A stretch of DNA of 38,927 nucleotides from Magnetococcales bacterium (GTDB lineage Bacteria > Pseudomonadota > Magnetococcia > Magnetococcales > UBA8363), in contig JADFZF010000008.1 in NCBI GenBank assembly GCA_015232645.1, positions 1 to 38,927 on the forward strand, written 5' to 3'. The notes beneath the pieces were generated by a model. It ran no database searches and had not been told where the DNA came from. It was given only the letters and a program-made list of their open reading frames with translations. Each line of letters starts with the position of its first letter. The first letter of the stretch is position 1. Positions 1-8,534 of this stretch are shown piece by piece. Position numbers and translations under genes: made by a program.

Positions 1-2279
1 CACAGCCGCCTCAAGGCCTCCGCCATCGGGGGGAAATCTTCCTGCTCGCCCACCACCAACAGTTGCTTGGGTCCTTTGAGAAGATGTTCCTGAATGGCGT
101 GGAACCGTTGGCAGAGCAAGTCGAGTTGTCGTGGATCATTCAAGGATTCATCCAGTTGCTTCAACCTGCGAATGGCCGACATGCCGCTCCAGACTTCATG
201 CAGGTATCCTGTGGGATTGGCGGCACTGCAGGCGGCGGTCATGGCCAGGACGTGACCGTTGTCATTGACGCGCAGCTCGGAGCTGGCACGGAACTGGGAA
301 ATCAATTCACGAATACGGGTGGATTCGTCAAAGCGGGCGTGCAACAGAGTCTCATGGATCAATTCGGCCAATGGCAGCTGGTTGCGGGTCAAAGCCTTAC
401 CATAAACGGAAAACACGCAACGAAAGCGTCCCGCATCATCCACCTCGCTCCGTACCGAAGCACGGGCGCCAATACCGCCGCTGATGGCCGATTGCCAAGC
501 CTGGGTGACCAGATAATCCCGTTGTCCCACACCCACTTCCGCCATACTTGAAGCAAACAATGGCAACAGTTCCAACAAGGTGTCATCCATATCGGGGACA
601 TCCAGGATCACCTGTTGATAGACCAGACGATTCGTGGGGCGATCGAAATGAGTCAGCGGGATGGGTACGGCGCCCTTGTCACTGCCTACGGGGATATCCA
701 GATGGGCGGGGACATCCGCCAGGGTCACCCGGGGCAGGACCTCCGAATCATCCTCCTGCCCCTGACGTTCCTGCAAATCCATGGCCGCCTGCCTGACGCG
801 AGCGATAGCCTCGGAGTCCAAGGTGGAACGGATCGCCGCCAGACGTTCCGTCTCCCGCTGGGCCATTTGGGCATTCAAGGTGGTATCGGGGGTCAAGGTC
901 ACCCGGACCCGATGCGGATTGTCCAAAAACCAGTGGCGGACGAACCGTTTGATGAAATCGGGATCGTTGACCTCCTCGCGCAAACGCTCGAGCAAGGGAT
1001 CCAGCGCCAGGGCTCGGACGGGATCGCCGCCGTGCAACGCCGACGGCAAGGCGGTCAACATAAGTTTGAGACCGTAGGGGAAGCCGTCGCCGCCGATCTC
1101 GCGCCGCGACAACTCCAACTGGTGCAATACCGCATCCACCCGTTCCTGTTCCACCCCTTCGGCGGCGACCCGCTGCAACACGTCGAGAATCCCCTGTTCC
1201 ACCTGGTCAGCCCGATCCGGTTCCGACCCTTCCACCCCACAGGCGAATACCATCTCCCGCCCCGAGTCGTCCAAACCACAAATCGGAGAGGGGGCTGTTC
1301 CGAGGTCGGTGGTTTCCAAAAATTTGAGCAACGGCGAAGAACTGTTGTCCATCAACACCCCATTGACAAGATGAGTTTCCAACAACAATTCCTGATCGAC
1401 ACTCTCCCCCAACAGCCATCCCAGAACCACATGAGTCTTGGCCTGAGTATTGGATTCACCATCCAGAGGATAATGTCCGCTCGATCGGACGGGTTGGCTG
1501 CGGCGCTGTTCCAAAGGGACCCCAAGATGAATATCCATTCGGGAAAAGTGCCGCAACACCCGATCCTGAAAGACTTCCTGATGTTCGTGGGCCGGGATAT
1601 CTCCGAAAGTCATGAAGATGGCGTTGGAGGGATGGTAGTGTCGGGCATGAAATTCCCGCAGCTGCTTCCAGGTCAGGTCGGGGATGTGTTCGGGATCGCC
1701 GCCGCTGTTGAAATGGTAGGCATTTGTGGGAAAAATCTGTTTGGACAAGTGCTCCCACAATACCCGCTCCGGGGAGGCCATGGCCCCTTTCATTTCATTG
1801 AAGACCACCCCTTTATAAACCAGCCGGGAATCGGGATCCTGAGGATTTTCCAATTCGATGCGGCACCCCTCCTGAGCAAAATCGAGCTGCAGAAGTTGCG
1901 GAAAAAAGGCGGCATCCAAATACACATCGAGGAGATTGCTGAAATCCTTGCGCGATTGACTGGCAAATGGATAAGCGGTCCAATCGCTGGCGGTGAAGGC
2001 GTTCATGAAAGTGGAGAGGGATCGTCGCAACATCATGAAGAACGGATCGCGAACCGGATAACGGCGGCTGCCGCACAGGGCGGTATGCTCCAGGATATGG
2101 GCCACCCCGGTGGAATCGGATGGAACAGTGAGAAAGGCGACCAGAAATGCGTTATGGGGGTCATCGGCCTGCAGATGCAGGTGCCGGGCACCGGTCGCTT
2201 CATGAAGATAGGATTCCACCGTGATCTTGAGGGCTTCCACCGGTTCTCGATGCACAAGTTTGAAAAAGGCGTGAGTCAT
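1..2279 (-). CDS. M16C zinc metallopeptidase, presequence-protease/insulinase-like (3' part outside window)
   Basis: About 759 codons are visible, from the ATG at 2279 to the window edge; the C-terminus is missing (family members of this type are near 970 residues). I read it by translating the reverse strand. The inverted zinc motif HILEH lies at residues 61-65 (ligands H61 and H65, catalytic E64), and the distal glutamate ligand is E162 in VFNEMKGAM, the arrangement of M16 peptidases. The text around it (GVAHILEHTALCGS, RDPFF, MNAFTASDWTAYPF) is typical of the M16C/PreP subgroup, which forms a closed chamber degrading short peptides. No signal peptide is seen, so a cytoplasmic location is inferred. 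The gene is divergent from qmoA. The substrate cannot be deduced. Confidence in the family is high. Confidence 0.93.
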   Translation of the reverse strand, partial: MTHAFFKLVHREPVEALKITVESYLHEATGARHLHLQADDPHNAFLVAFLTVPSDSTGVAHILEHTALCGSRRYPVRDPFFMMLRRSLSTFMNAFTASDWTAYPFASQSRKDFSNLLDVYLDAAFFPQLLQLDFAQEGCRIELENPQDPDSRLVYKGVVFNEMKGAMASPERVLWEHLSKQIFPTNAYHFNSGGDPEHIPDLTWKQLREFHARHYHPSNAIFMTFGDIPAHEHQEVFQDRVLRHFSRMDIHLGVPLEQRRSQPVRSSGHYPLDGESNTQAKTHVVLGWLLGESVDQELLLETHLVNGVLMDNSSSPLLKFLETTDLGTAPSPICGLDDSGREMVFACGVEGSEPDRADQVEQGILDVLQRVAAEGVEQERVDAVLHQLELSRREIGGDGFPYGLKLMLTALPSALHGGDPVRALALDPLLERLREEVNDPDFIKRFVRHWFLDNPHRVRVTLTPDTTLNAQMAQRETERLAAIRSTLDSEAIARVRQAAMDLQERQGQEDDSEVLPRVTLADVPAHLDIPVGSDKGAVPIPLTHFDRPTNRLVYQQVILDVPDMDDTLLELLPLFASSMAEVGVGQRDYLVTQAWQSAISGGIGARASVRSEVDDAGRFRCVFSVYGKALTRNQLPLAELIHETLLHARFDESTRIRELISQFRASSELRVNDNGHVLAMTAACSAANPTGYLHEVWSGMSAIRRLKQLDESLNDPRQLDLLCQRFHAIQEHLLKGPKQLLVVGEQEDFPPMAEALRRL

Positions 2280-2438
2280 GTTATCCCTTCAGGTTGCACT
2301 GGATTCGCTAAAGTGGTCCATTTTCCGTGATTACCCGTCATAATCGCAATGGTCCGATCCCATCTCAGGGCAATAATGTCGATTTAGAATCAAAATTGAC
2401 TTTATGCAAGCAAAAAGCGGATCAATAGCGAAACCCTG

Positions 2439-2467
2439 TTGAACATTCGTCGGGGGGCTCATAGAAT
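2439..2467 (+). promoter_or_regulatory. Putative sigma-70 promoter of the qmo-hdr operon
   Basis: TTGAAC at 2439-2444 and TAGAAT at 2462-2467 are separated by 17 bp; the -10 box matches the consensus at five of six positions and the -35 at four. The predicted start near 2474 would leave a leader of about 110 nt before qmoA. Found by eye only. Confidence 0.42.
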
Positions 2468-2507
2468 CGTGACTTAAGCCAGCCTAAAGCATGGCAAGCA
2501 AACCCAC

Positions 2508-2541
2508 GGTCCAGTACGGGGTCGCCCCCCAACCCTGGACC
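2508..2541 (+). other. Hairpin in the qmoA 5' leader
   Basis: GGTCCAG (2508-2514) pairs perfectly with CTGGACC (2535-2541), and a GGGG/CCCC pairing inside makes a second stem level. No U-tract follows, so it does not look like a terminator. It could stabilise the mRNA or be a protein target; that is inference. The rest of the 2280-2584 gap holds only the promoter and the strong GGAGGTG ribosome site (2574-2580). Confidence 0.4.
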
Positions 2542-2584
2542 AAACCCAACCTATTTATTGGACATAAAGTCTCGGAGGTGAATC

Positions 2585-3856
2585 ATGGCGGATGGGCAGG
2601 CCGCGGGCCAGACCATTCTGGTCGTCGGCGGCGGAATCAGTGGTCTAACCACTGCCGTTGAGGCTGCCGAAGTCGGGTACAACGTTCTTCTGGTTGAGAA
2701 ATCTCCTCATTTTGGCGGAAGGGTCACACAGCACAATAAATATTTTCCCAAACTGTGCTCCCCAACCTGCGGCTTGGAAATCAACTATCAACGCATTAAG
2801 AACAACCCCCGCATTCGGCTGATGACATTGGCGGAGGTTGAAGAAATATCGGGATCGGCAGGGGCCTACACCGCAAGGATTCGGCAAAGTCCGCGGTTCG
2901 TCAGCCAAAAATGCACCGCTTGCGGCGAATGCGCCAAAGCCTGCCAGACCGAGGTCGCCAACCCTTACAACTTCGGTTTGAACAAGGTCAAGGCCATTCG
3001 TCACGATCATTTCATGGCCTTCCCCAGCCATTACTACATGGACCCCGATTTTGCCAGGACCGACGAGGCCAAAAAACTGGCGACGATCTGTCCCGTGGGG
3101 GCCATCGAACCCGACATGCAAGCGGTCGTGATCGAGGAAAAAGTGGGGAGCGTGGTCTGGGCCACAGGCTGGAAACCCTACGACGCCGAAAAAATCATGC
3201 CCTATGGCTTCGGTCGCTTCGCCAACGTCACCACCAACATGCGTTTCGAACGAATGGCGGACCGCTTCGGACCGACGGGTGGCCAAATCATCCGCCCCTC
3301 CGATGGCAAAGAGGCCAAAAACATCGCCTTCATTCAATGCGCCGGCTCCAGGGATCACAACTACCTCCCCTTCTGCTCGCGCATCTGCTGCCTGGCCTCT
3401 ATGAAACAGGCCACCTACGTCCGCAACGCTTATCCCGATGCCCAAGTGACGATTTACTATATCGATCTCAGGGCCCTGGATCGCTATGAATCCTTCCAAA
3501 AAATGGTCGAAGGGGATCAGGGAGTCCGCTGGATCAAGTCCAAACCGGCACGCATCGACGAAGACCCTAAAACCGGCAATCCGATCGTCGTGGGAGAAAA
3601 TACCCTCACCGGGGTCCGCTACGAAGAACCGTATGACCTCGTGGTGTTGGCCACCGGCATGGAACCCAATTCCGCTACCAGTGCCAGGGTCCCCATGCCC
3701 GATGCCCATTATGACGAATATGGGTTTGTCGTATCGGCAGGCGGACTATTTGCGTCGGGCTGCTCCAGCCAACCGAACGATGTGTCGGGTTCGGTGCAGT
3801 CGAGCACCGCATCGGCGCTGAGGGCTATTCAAACCGTTGTGCATGCAAAGGGATGA
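2585..3856 (+). CDS. qmoA: QmoA, HdrA-like FAD protein of the quinone-interacting oxidoreductase complex
   Basis: 423 aa, the usual QmoA size. The N-terminal FAD-binding Rossmann motif GGGISG is at residues 15-20 and ends in an acidic VEK at 37-39. A CxxCxxCxxxC cluster (C110, C113, C116, C120) with a further CP at 169 suggests an iron-sulfur site inserted in the flavin domain. The HdrA hallmark CAGSRD...CSRICC is at about 252-269. In sulfate reducers and some sulfur oxidisers, Qmo links the quinone pool to APS reductase; QmoA and QmoB are the cytoplasmic flavin subunits. The start has a GGAGGTG ribosome site 4 nt upstream. It heads a four-gene operon; the qmoB start lies 7 nt after its stop codon. 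Confidence 0.93.
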   Translation: MADGQAAGQTILVVGGGISGLTTAVEAAEVGYNVLLVEKSPHFGGRVTQHNKYFPKLCSPTCGLEINYQRIKNNPRIRLMTLAEVEEISGSAGAYTARIRQSPRFVSQKCTACGECAKACQTEVANPYNFGLNKVKAIRHDHFMAFPSHYYMDPDFARTDEAKKLATICPVGAIEPDMQAVVIEEKVGSVVWATGWKPYDAEKIMPYGFGRFANVTTNMRFERMADRFGPTGGQIIRPSDGKEAKNIAFIQCAGSRDHNYLPFCSRICCLASMKQATYVRNAYPDAQVTIYYIDLRALDRYESFQKMVEGDQGVRWIKSKPARIDEDPKTGNPIVVGENTLTGVRYEEPYDLVVLATGMEPNSATSARVPMPDAHYDEYGFVVSAGGLFASGCSSQPNDVSGSVQSSTASALRAIQTVVHAKG

Positions 3857-3863
3857 GGAAACG

Positions 3864-6077
3864 ATGGAAACAAAGATTGGTTGCTACATCTGTACCGGCT
3901 GTGGCATCGGCGAGGCTCTGAAGGTCCAGTCCCTCGAAAAAATCGCCACCAAGGAACAAAAAATCCCCGTCGTTAAAAACCACCCGTTCCTTTGCGGTGA
4001 CGAGGGGGTGGCCCTGATTCGCAAAGACATGGAATCGGAAGGGGTCAATGCCCTGGTGATTGTCGGCTGCTCCCACCGGGTCAAATCCGAATCGTTCCGT
4101 CTGGGGACCGCCCTGATGGATCGGGTGGATATCCGCGACAAATGCCTCTGGGTCCTAGATGTCCCCGAAGGCGATAAAACCGCCGCGGAAGACCGGCAGA
4201 TGATGGCGGAAGATTATGTCCGTCTCGGCTGCGTCAAGGTCAAGAAAATGAACGATCCAAAACCTTTCGAGGCGACTACCCCGTTCTCGAAGGATGTCTT
4301 GGTGGTAGGTGCCGGCATCGCCGGCCTGACCGCCGCCCTGGAAGTGGCCCGGACCGGTTACAAGGTGCTCCTGGTCGAAAAGGAAGAGACCCTGGGCGGC
4401 AAAGTCGCCAATATGCACAAAGTTTCTCCCGCCAGACCTCCCTACAACAAACTTGAGGACAATCCGCTCCCCAAATTATTGGCCGAGGTCAAAGGCAACA
4501 GCAATATTCGCATCATGAACTCCACGGTGGTGCAAAAAACCGTCGGCGCCCCCGGCCTGTTCGATGTCACCCTGAAAAACGGCTCCAGCACCGCCCAGGA
4601 GCGGGTGGGAAGCATCATCATCGCTACCGGTTACACCGCTTATGATCCCAACAAGCTGGAAAAACATCTCGGCTACGGCTCTTCCCCCGATGTCATCACC
4701 AGCCTGGAATTCGAAGAAATGGCCAAGGCGGGCAAAATCGTCCGCAAATCGGACGGCAAACCCGCCAAACGGGTCGCCTTCTCCCTGTGCGCCGGGCAAC
4801 GCGACTCCAGTCATCTTTCCTACTGTTCCGGAGCCTGCTGCGTCTACTCGCTCAAACAGGCCCTCTACGTCATCGAAAACCAGCCCGATGCCTCCGCCTA
4901 TCTGATCTACCAGGAGGTCCGTACCCCCGGGCAAATGGAAGACTTCTACCGTAAAGTGCAAAATGAAGGGGGGATCTTCATCAAGGGCGATGTCAAACAG
5001 GTCGCGGCCAACACCACCGGCCTGACCCTGGATGTGGATGACAAACTGCTGCGCCAAAATATCAAAATGGACGTCGATCTTCTGGTTCTGGCCACCGGTA
5101 TGGAAACCACGGTGGATACCGTCGATCCCAACAGCGCCTCCCCGGTGGGAACTCAGGTGGAGGAACTACCCGGTTCGGTGTTGAACCTGCATTATCGTCA
5201 AGGACCCGGGCTCCCCTCACTGAATGGTCCATTCCCCGATTCCCATTTCATCTGCTTTCCCTATGAAACCCGACGGACGGGAATTTATGTCGCTGGCCCT
5301 GCCCGCCGTCCCATGGGAATCGCCGCCACCCGTACCGATGCCGCCGGAGCTGCCCTCAAGGCGATCCAGGTGGTGGAGTCGGTGGCGCGTGGTGCCGCCG
5401 TCCACCCGCGTGCCGGCGATCTCTCCTACCCCTCGTTCCGCGAGGAAGGATGCACCCAGTGTAAACGGTGTACCGAAGAATGCCCCTTCGGCGCTATCAA
5501 CGAGGATGCCAAAGGGAACCCCCTCTTCAATCCAACTCGTTGCCGGCGCTGCGGGACCTGCATGGGGGCCTGTCCGCAAAAAATCATATCCTTCGCCAAC
5601 TATTCGGTGGATATGATCGGTTCCATGCTCAAAGAGGTGGAAATCCCCGAGGCCGACGAAGAAAAACCGCGGATCCTGGTCTTCGCCTGTGAAAACGATG
5701 CCATCCCCGCGTTGGATATGGTGGGTCGGAGCCGGACCAATCCCCTGTCCCCCTACATCCGCATCATCCCCTTACGTTGCATGGGTTCCATGAATCTGGT
5801 CTGGATCGCCGATGCCATGTCCAAAGGGTACGACGGTATCCTGTTGATGGGATGCCGTCACGGTACCGACTATCAGTGCCATAACGTTCGCGGTTCGGCC
5901 CTGGCGGAAATCCGTTTGAGCAAGGTTTCCGAAACCCTCACCCGCCTGCAATTGGAGGCGGATCGGGTCAAAATGGTGGAAGTCAACATCATGGACGCCG
6001 AAACCCTGCCACAGGTGATCAACAACTTTGTCGCTGAAATCAAAGAACTGGATCCCAATCCCTACAAGGAATTTTGA
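3864..6077 (+). CDS. qmoB: QmoB, HdrA-like FAD/iron-sulfur protein with MvhD-type C-terminal domain
   Basis: 737 aa from the ATG at 3864; this start is preferred over the upstream in-frame ATG at 3837 because GAGGAA sits just before it and the N-terminus METKIGCYICTGCG matches the family. Order: N-terminal Cys motif (C7, C10, C13); FAD Rossmann fold GAGIAG near 148; HdrA motif CAGQRD...CSGACC near 309-326; two 4Fe-4S motifs (C530/533/536/540 and C560/563/566/570, each ending CP); a C-terminal MvhD-like domain at about 604-711 with GCRHGTDYQC. The MvhD-type region normally handles electron transfer to or from a partner. It follows qmoA and precedes HdrC/HdrB-like genes, so it is probably the electron-distributing subunit of the complex. 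Confidence 0.93.
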   Translation: METKIGCYICTGCGIGEALKVQSLEKIATKEQKIPVVKNHPFLCGDEGVALIRKDMESEGVNALVIVGCSHRVKSESFRLGTALMDRVDIRDKCLWVLDVPEGDKTAAEDRQMMAEDYVRLGCVKVKKMNDPKPFEATTPFSKDVLVVGAGIAGLTAALEVARTGYKVLLVEKEETLGGKVANMHKVSPARPPYNKLEDNPLPKLLAEVKGNSNIRIMNSTVVQKTVGAPGLFDVTLKNGSSTAQERVGSIIIATGYTAYDPNKLEKHLGYGSSPDVITSLEFEEMAKAGKIVRKSDGKPAKRVAFSLCAGQRDSSHLSYCSGACCVYSLKQALYVIENQPDASAYLIYQEVRTPGQMEDFYRKVQNEGGIFIKGDVKQVAANTTGLTLDVDDKLLRQNIKMDVDLLVLATGMETTVDTVDPNSASPVGTQVEELPGSVLNLHYRQGPGLPSLNGPFPDSHFICFPYETRRTGIYVAGPARRPMGIAATRTDAAGAALKAIQVVESVARGAAVHPRAGDLSYPSFREEGCTQCKRCTEECPFGAINEDAKGNPLFNPTRCRRCGTCMGACPQKIISFANYSVDMIGSMLKEVEIPEADEEKPRILVFACENDAIPALDMVGRSRTNPLSPYIRIIPLRCMGSMNLVWIADAMSKGYDGILLMGCRHGTDYQCHNVRGSALAEIRLSKVSETLTRLQLEADRVKMVEVNIMDAETLPQVINNFVAEIKELDPNPYKEF

Positions 6078-6125
6078 TCTCGTACCATCGCCCTGTCCGC
6101 CCCGCGATGATCCCGTTCCCGGGCC

Positions 6126-6140
6126 GTCACGGGGCGTGAC
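6126..6140 (+). other. Small perfect hairpin between qmoB and the hdrC-like gene
   Basis: GTCACG and CGTGAC pair perfectly around a GGG loop, and CGCCCCG just upstream (near 6104) could pair alternatively with CGGGGCG. There is no U-run. It may mark an mRNA processing or stability point inside the operon; this is inference. Confidence 0.35.
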
Positions 6141-6163
6141 ATGGTCCCCATCGGAGAACACAT

Positions 6164-6760
6164 ATGACTTACGACCTGACTTTTGCCAAAGAGGTCTATA
6201 AAAATTCAGAGGAGGGGCATTGGATAAAAATGTGCATGCAGTGCGGTGTATGCGCAGGATCCTGTCCCCTGGGGTTTCTCGGGGCATGGAAATATTCCCC
6301 TCGACAAATTTTTCAAATGGTGCGTGCTGGTTTGCGCGATGAGGTGTTGACCAGCTCCGACATGTGGATGTGCACCTCCTGCTACAACTGCATCGTCCGT
6401 TGCCCGCGCAACCTCCCCATCACCCACATCATCCACGGTCTGGCCCGATATGCGTCGGTTCAGGGCAAGGCGGATCCCAAACAACCCACCCATCAGTTCG
6501 CCAAGGACATCTTCTGGGAAAACATCGTCGCCACCGGTCGCGTCGGCGAGGCGGCTCTGACCATGAAATTGTACTTCAAGGATGGGATCGGCGAAGGGAT
6601 CAAGCAAGGCTTGGAAATGAAGGATTCGGCATTGGGAATGCTCAAAGCCAAACGTTTGAAGCCTCTCCCTTTCCGTGGCAAAATCAAAGGCTACCCAGGG
6701 TTCAAGGCCATGTTGAACAAGGCGTTCGAGCTTGAAAACAAAAAGGAGGGCAAGGCATGA
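6164..6760 (+). CDS. HdrC-like iron-sulfur subunit replacing the front part of QmoC
   Basis: 198 aa. Two classical 4Fe-4S motifs are visible: C24/C27/C30/C34-P and C70/C73/C76/C80-P. This is the pattern of heterodisulfide-reductase subunit C and of the soluble half of QmoC. No transmembrane helices follow, unlike QmoC, which ends in a haem b membrane domain. The ribosome site GGAGAA is at 6153-6158. The stop overlaps the next start (ATGA at 6757), indicating translational coupling with the HdrB-like gene. The expected role is relaying electrons between QmoB and the CCG-domain subunit. The exact name is uncertain (HdrC, or a QmoC fragment), so no symbol is given. Confidence 0.88.
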   Translation: MTYDLTFAKEVYKNSEEGHWIKMCMQCGVCAGSCPLGFLGAWKYSPRQIFQMVRAGLRDEVLTSSDMWMCTSCYNCIVRCPRNLPITHIIHGLARYASVQGKADPKQPTHQFAKDIFWENIVATGRVGEAALTMKLYFKDGIGEGIKQGLEMKDSALGMLKAKRLKPLPFRGKIKGYPGFKAMLNKAFELENKKEGKA

Positions 6761-7641
6761 AGGAGTATTCGTTCTTTCCAGGTTGCAGCTCGGAGCATAA
6801 CGCCTCCGCGGCCAACATGGAAACCTCCGTGCGTTCATTGTGCAAAATGTTGGCGATCCAGCTCAACGAGATCGAAGATTGGAATTGTTGCGGCGCCTCC
6901 ATCGGCTATGCGGGCGGTGGCGTCATCCCCAGGCTGTCGTTGTCGGCTCGCAATTTTGCCCTGTCCAAACAACAACAGGGCGACAAGGACCTCGTTGCCA
7001 CCTGTGCCGCCTGCTGGCTCTCCATGCGCGAAACCAGCGAACGTCTCGCCCATGAGCCCGAGGTCAAAGCCAAGGTCAACCTCGCCCTGAAGGAAGGGGG
7101 ACTGACCTATGACGGCGGAATCAAAACCCGGCATCTGGTGGAAGTCCTCATTGAGGATGTGGGCTGGGATACCATGAAAGCCAAAGTGACCAAACCCTTG
7201 TCCGGTCTGAAAGCCGCCGGATACGTCGGCTGCCAAACCAACCGCCCCTTCGGCGTCGCCGGGGACAGCTTCGAAAATCCCCAATATCTGGACCGGATGA
7301 TAGCCCTCACCGGCGCTACCGCCATCCCTTTTGCCAAAAAAGTCGCCTGTTGCGGCGGGGCCTTGATGTTTTCCGAACAGGAAAAATCCTGCCAACTCAC
7401 CAGGGATATCATCCAATGCGCCGTGGACGGCGGGGCCGATTGCATCGTCACCCCCTGCCCGGTGTGCCAGTTGAACCTTGAAGTCTATCAAGGCAAAATC
7501 AATCAGCTGTTCGGGACCAGTTTCAATATCCCCATCCTCTACTATTCCCAGTTGATGGTGTTGTCCTACGGTGGCAGTTGGACCGATGCCGCCCTGCATC
7601 AGCAAGTGGTGCCGGCGGATGTCATGAAAAAATTTGTCTGA
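6757..7641 (+). CDS. HdrB-like CCG-domain protein
   Basis: 294 aa with two CCG domains: C10, C44-C45, C83/C86 and C159, C198-C199, C234/C237. This matches CX(31-39)CCX(33-38)CxxC, which in HdrB binds the unusual non-cubane 4Fe-4S clusters that reduce disulfides. Extra cysteines C212, C221 and C229 lie in the second domain. The start overlaps the HdrC-like gene by four bases. In context it ends a QmoA-QmoB-HdrC-HdrB set. The physiological partner could be a thiol/disulfide, a sulfur carrier or a quinone-linked protein; the sequence does not decide. A strong hairpin lies 33 bp downstream of the stop. Confidence 0.9.
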   Translation: MKEYSFFPGCSSEHNASAANMETSVRSLCKMLAIQLNEIEDWNCCGASIGYAGGGVIPRLSLSARNFALSKQQQGDKDLVATCAACWLSMRETSERLAHEPEVKAKVNLALKEGGLTYDGGIKTRHLVEVLIEDVGWDTMKAKVTKPLSGLKAAGYVGCQTNRPFGVAGDSFENPQYLDRMIALTGATAIPFAKKVACCGGALMFSEQEKSCQLTRDIIQCAVDGGADCIVTPCPVCQLNLEVYQGKINQLFGTSFNIPILYYSQLMVLSYGGSWTDAALHQQVVPADVMKKFV

Positions 7642-7674
7642 TCGCTCCGCATTCCATCATTGTTCGAGATCGGT

Positions 7675-7700
7675 CTGGGAAGGGATCGCTCCCTTCCCAG
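7675..7700 (+). terminator. Perfect 11-bp hairpin after the qmo-hdr operon
   Basis: CTGGGAAGGGA (7675-7685) and TCCCTTCCCAG (7690-7700) flank a TCGC loop. No U-tract follows, so it may act with Rho or as an mRNA 3' end. It lies upstream of the preferred elyC-like start and argues against a longer N-terminus beginning at 7660. Confidence 0.55.
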
Positions 7701-7773
7701 CGGAGTCTCGGTAACAGCCCGGTCATCCCATTGTTTTAAAGCATGTTCCGTTTTTTCCTGCTGGCCCGAATTC

Positions 7774-8517
7774 ATGATTGCCCAAATCGTCACCGCCTTG
7801 ATTTCACCCCTGGGAACAGCTTTGTTTCTCGGTACCTGGGCATGGATCCTGGGTTGGTCCGGCAGGCGTCGTTTGGCGCTCGCCCTTGGTGGTTTAGCGC
7901 TCCTGTGGCTCGGCGGGTGGTCGTTGCCCGCGGTTTCTCTTCAGGTTCGTTGGGCCCTGGAACGTCCGTATCCCATGATCCCTATCGCTTCCGTGCCAAC
8001 CGCGGAAGCCATCGTCCTGCTGGGCGGGGGGATCATCCCGGCCCAACTCCCCGGCTCCTTCCCCAACCTGGAACAGCCCGCGGATCGCGCGTGGCACGCC
8101 GCCCGTTTGTTTCACGCCGGCAAGGCGCCGTTGATCATCCTGAGCGGCGGCCGGTCACGGTCGCACTATTTGACCTCCGAAGCCCAAGCCATGCGGCTGT
8201 TCATGAAGGATCTTGGGGTCCCCGATCATGCCATGGTGCTGGAAGAACGCAGCAAAAATACCAGCGAAAACGCCATTTATACCTTGGAAATCCTGCGCCG
8301 GCGCCACATTGGGACCATCCTTCTGGTCACTTCCGCCTTGCATATGCGCCGGGCTCTCAAACTGTTCCAGGCCGAAGACATCCAGATCATCCCCGCTGCC
8401 ACCGATCATGAGGTTGGCGTGGCGACTGGAGGGTGGCGCTTTTTGCCTGAGGCCAAAGCACTCGAAGGGAGTGGACGCGCCATCAAGGAATGGATCGGGC
8501 CGTTCGTCGGACGGTAA
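7774..8517 (+). CDS. ElyC/YdcF-family (DUF218) membrane protein
   Basis: 247 aa from the ATG at 7774. Two hydrophobic N-terminal segments (about 5-27 and 33-55) are followed by a DUF218 domain: EAIVLLGGGI, a region with LILSGG, TSEAQAM, LEERSKNTSENA and LLVTSALHMRRA, all characteristic of the family. E. coli ElyC (YcbC) acts in envelope biogenesis; YdcF-like proteins bind nucleotide-type ligands. The reading frame stays open back to 7660, but that part would cross the hairpin at 7675-7700 and lacks family similarity, so the later start is chosen. It ends 17 bp before the convergent pilus-type ATPase gene. Confidence 0.85.
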   Translation: MIAQIVTALISPLGTALFLGTWAWILGWSGRRRLALALGGLALLWLGGWSLPAVSLQVRWALERPYPMIPIASVPTAEAIVLLGGGIIPAQLPGSFPNLEQPADRAWHAARLFHAGKAPLIILSGGRSRSHYLTSEAQAMRLFMKDLGVPDHAMVLEERSKNTSENAIYTLEILRRRHIGTILLVTSALHMRRALKLFQAEDIQIIPAATDHEVGVATGGWRFLPEAKALEGSGRAIKEWIGPFVGR

Positions 8518-8534
8518 CACGACGACGGCAAAGG

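Noticed and set aside
615-2330. Long 571-codon open frame on the plus strand
   Set aside because: It is the antisense shadow of the M16 peptidase, whose minus-strand translation carries HILEH and the distal zinc glutamate.
2645-3709. 354-codon open frame on the minus strand
   Set aside because: Lies wholly opposite qmoA, has no recognisable domain and is rich in Gly/His/Phe as expected of an antisense frame.
7660-7773. Longer N-terminus for the ElyC-like protein
   Set aside because: It would translate through the perfect 11-bp hairpin, and the family N-terminus begins with the hydrophobic segment after 7774.
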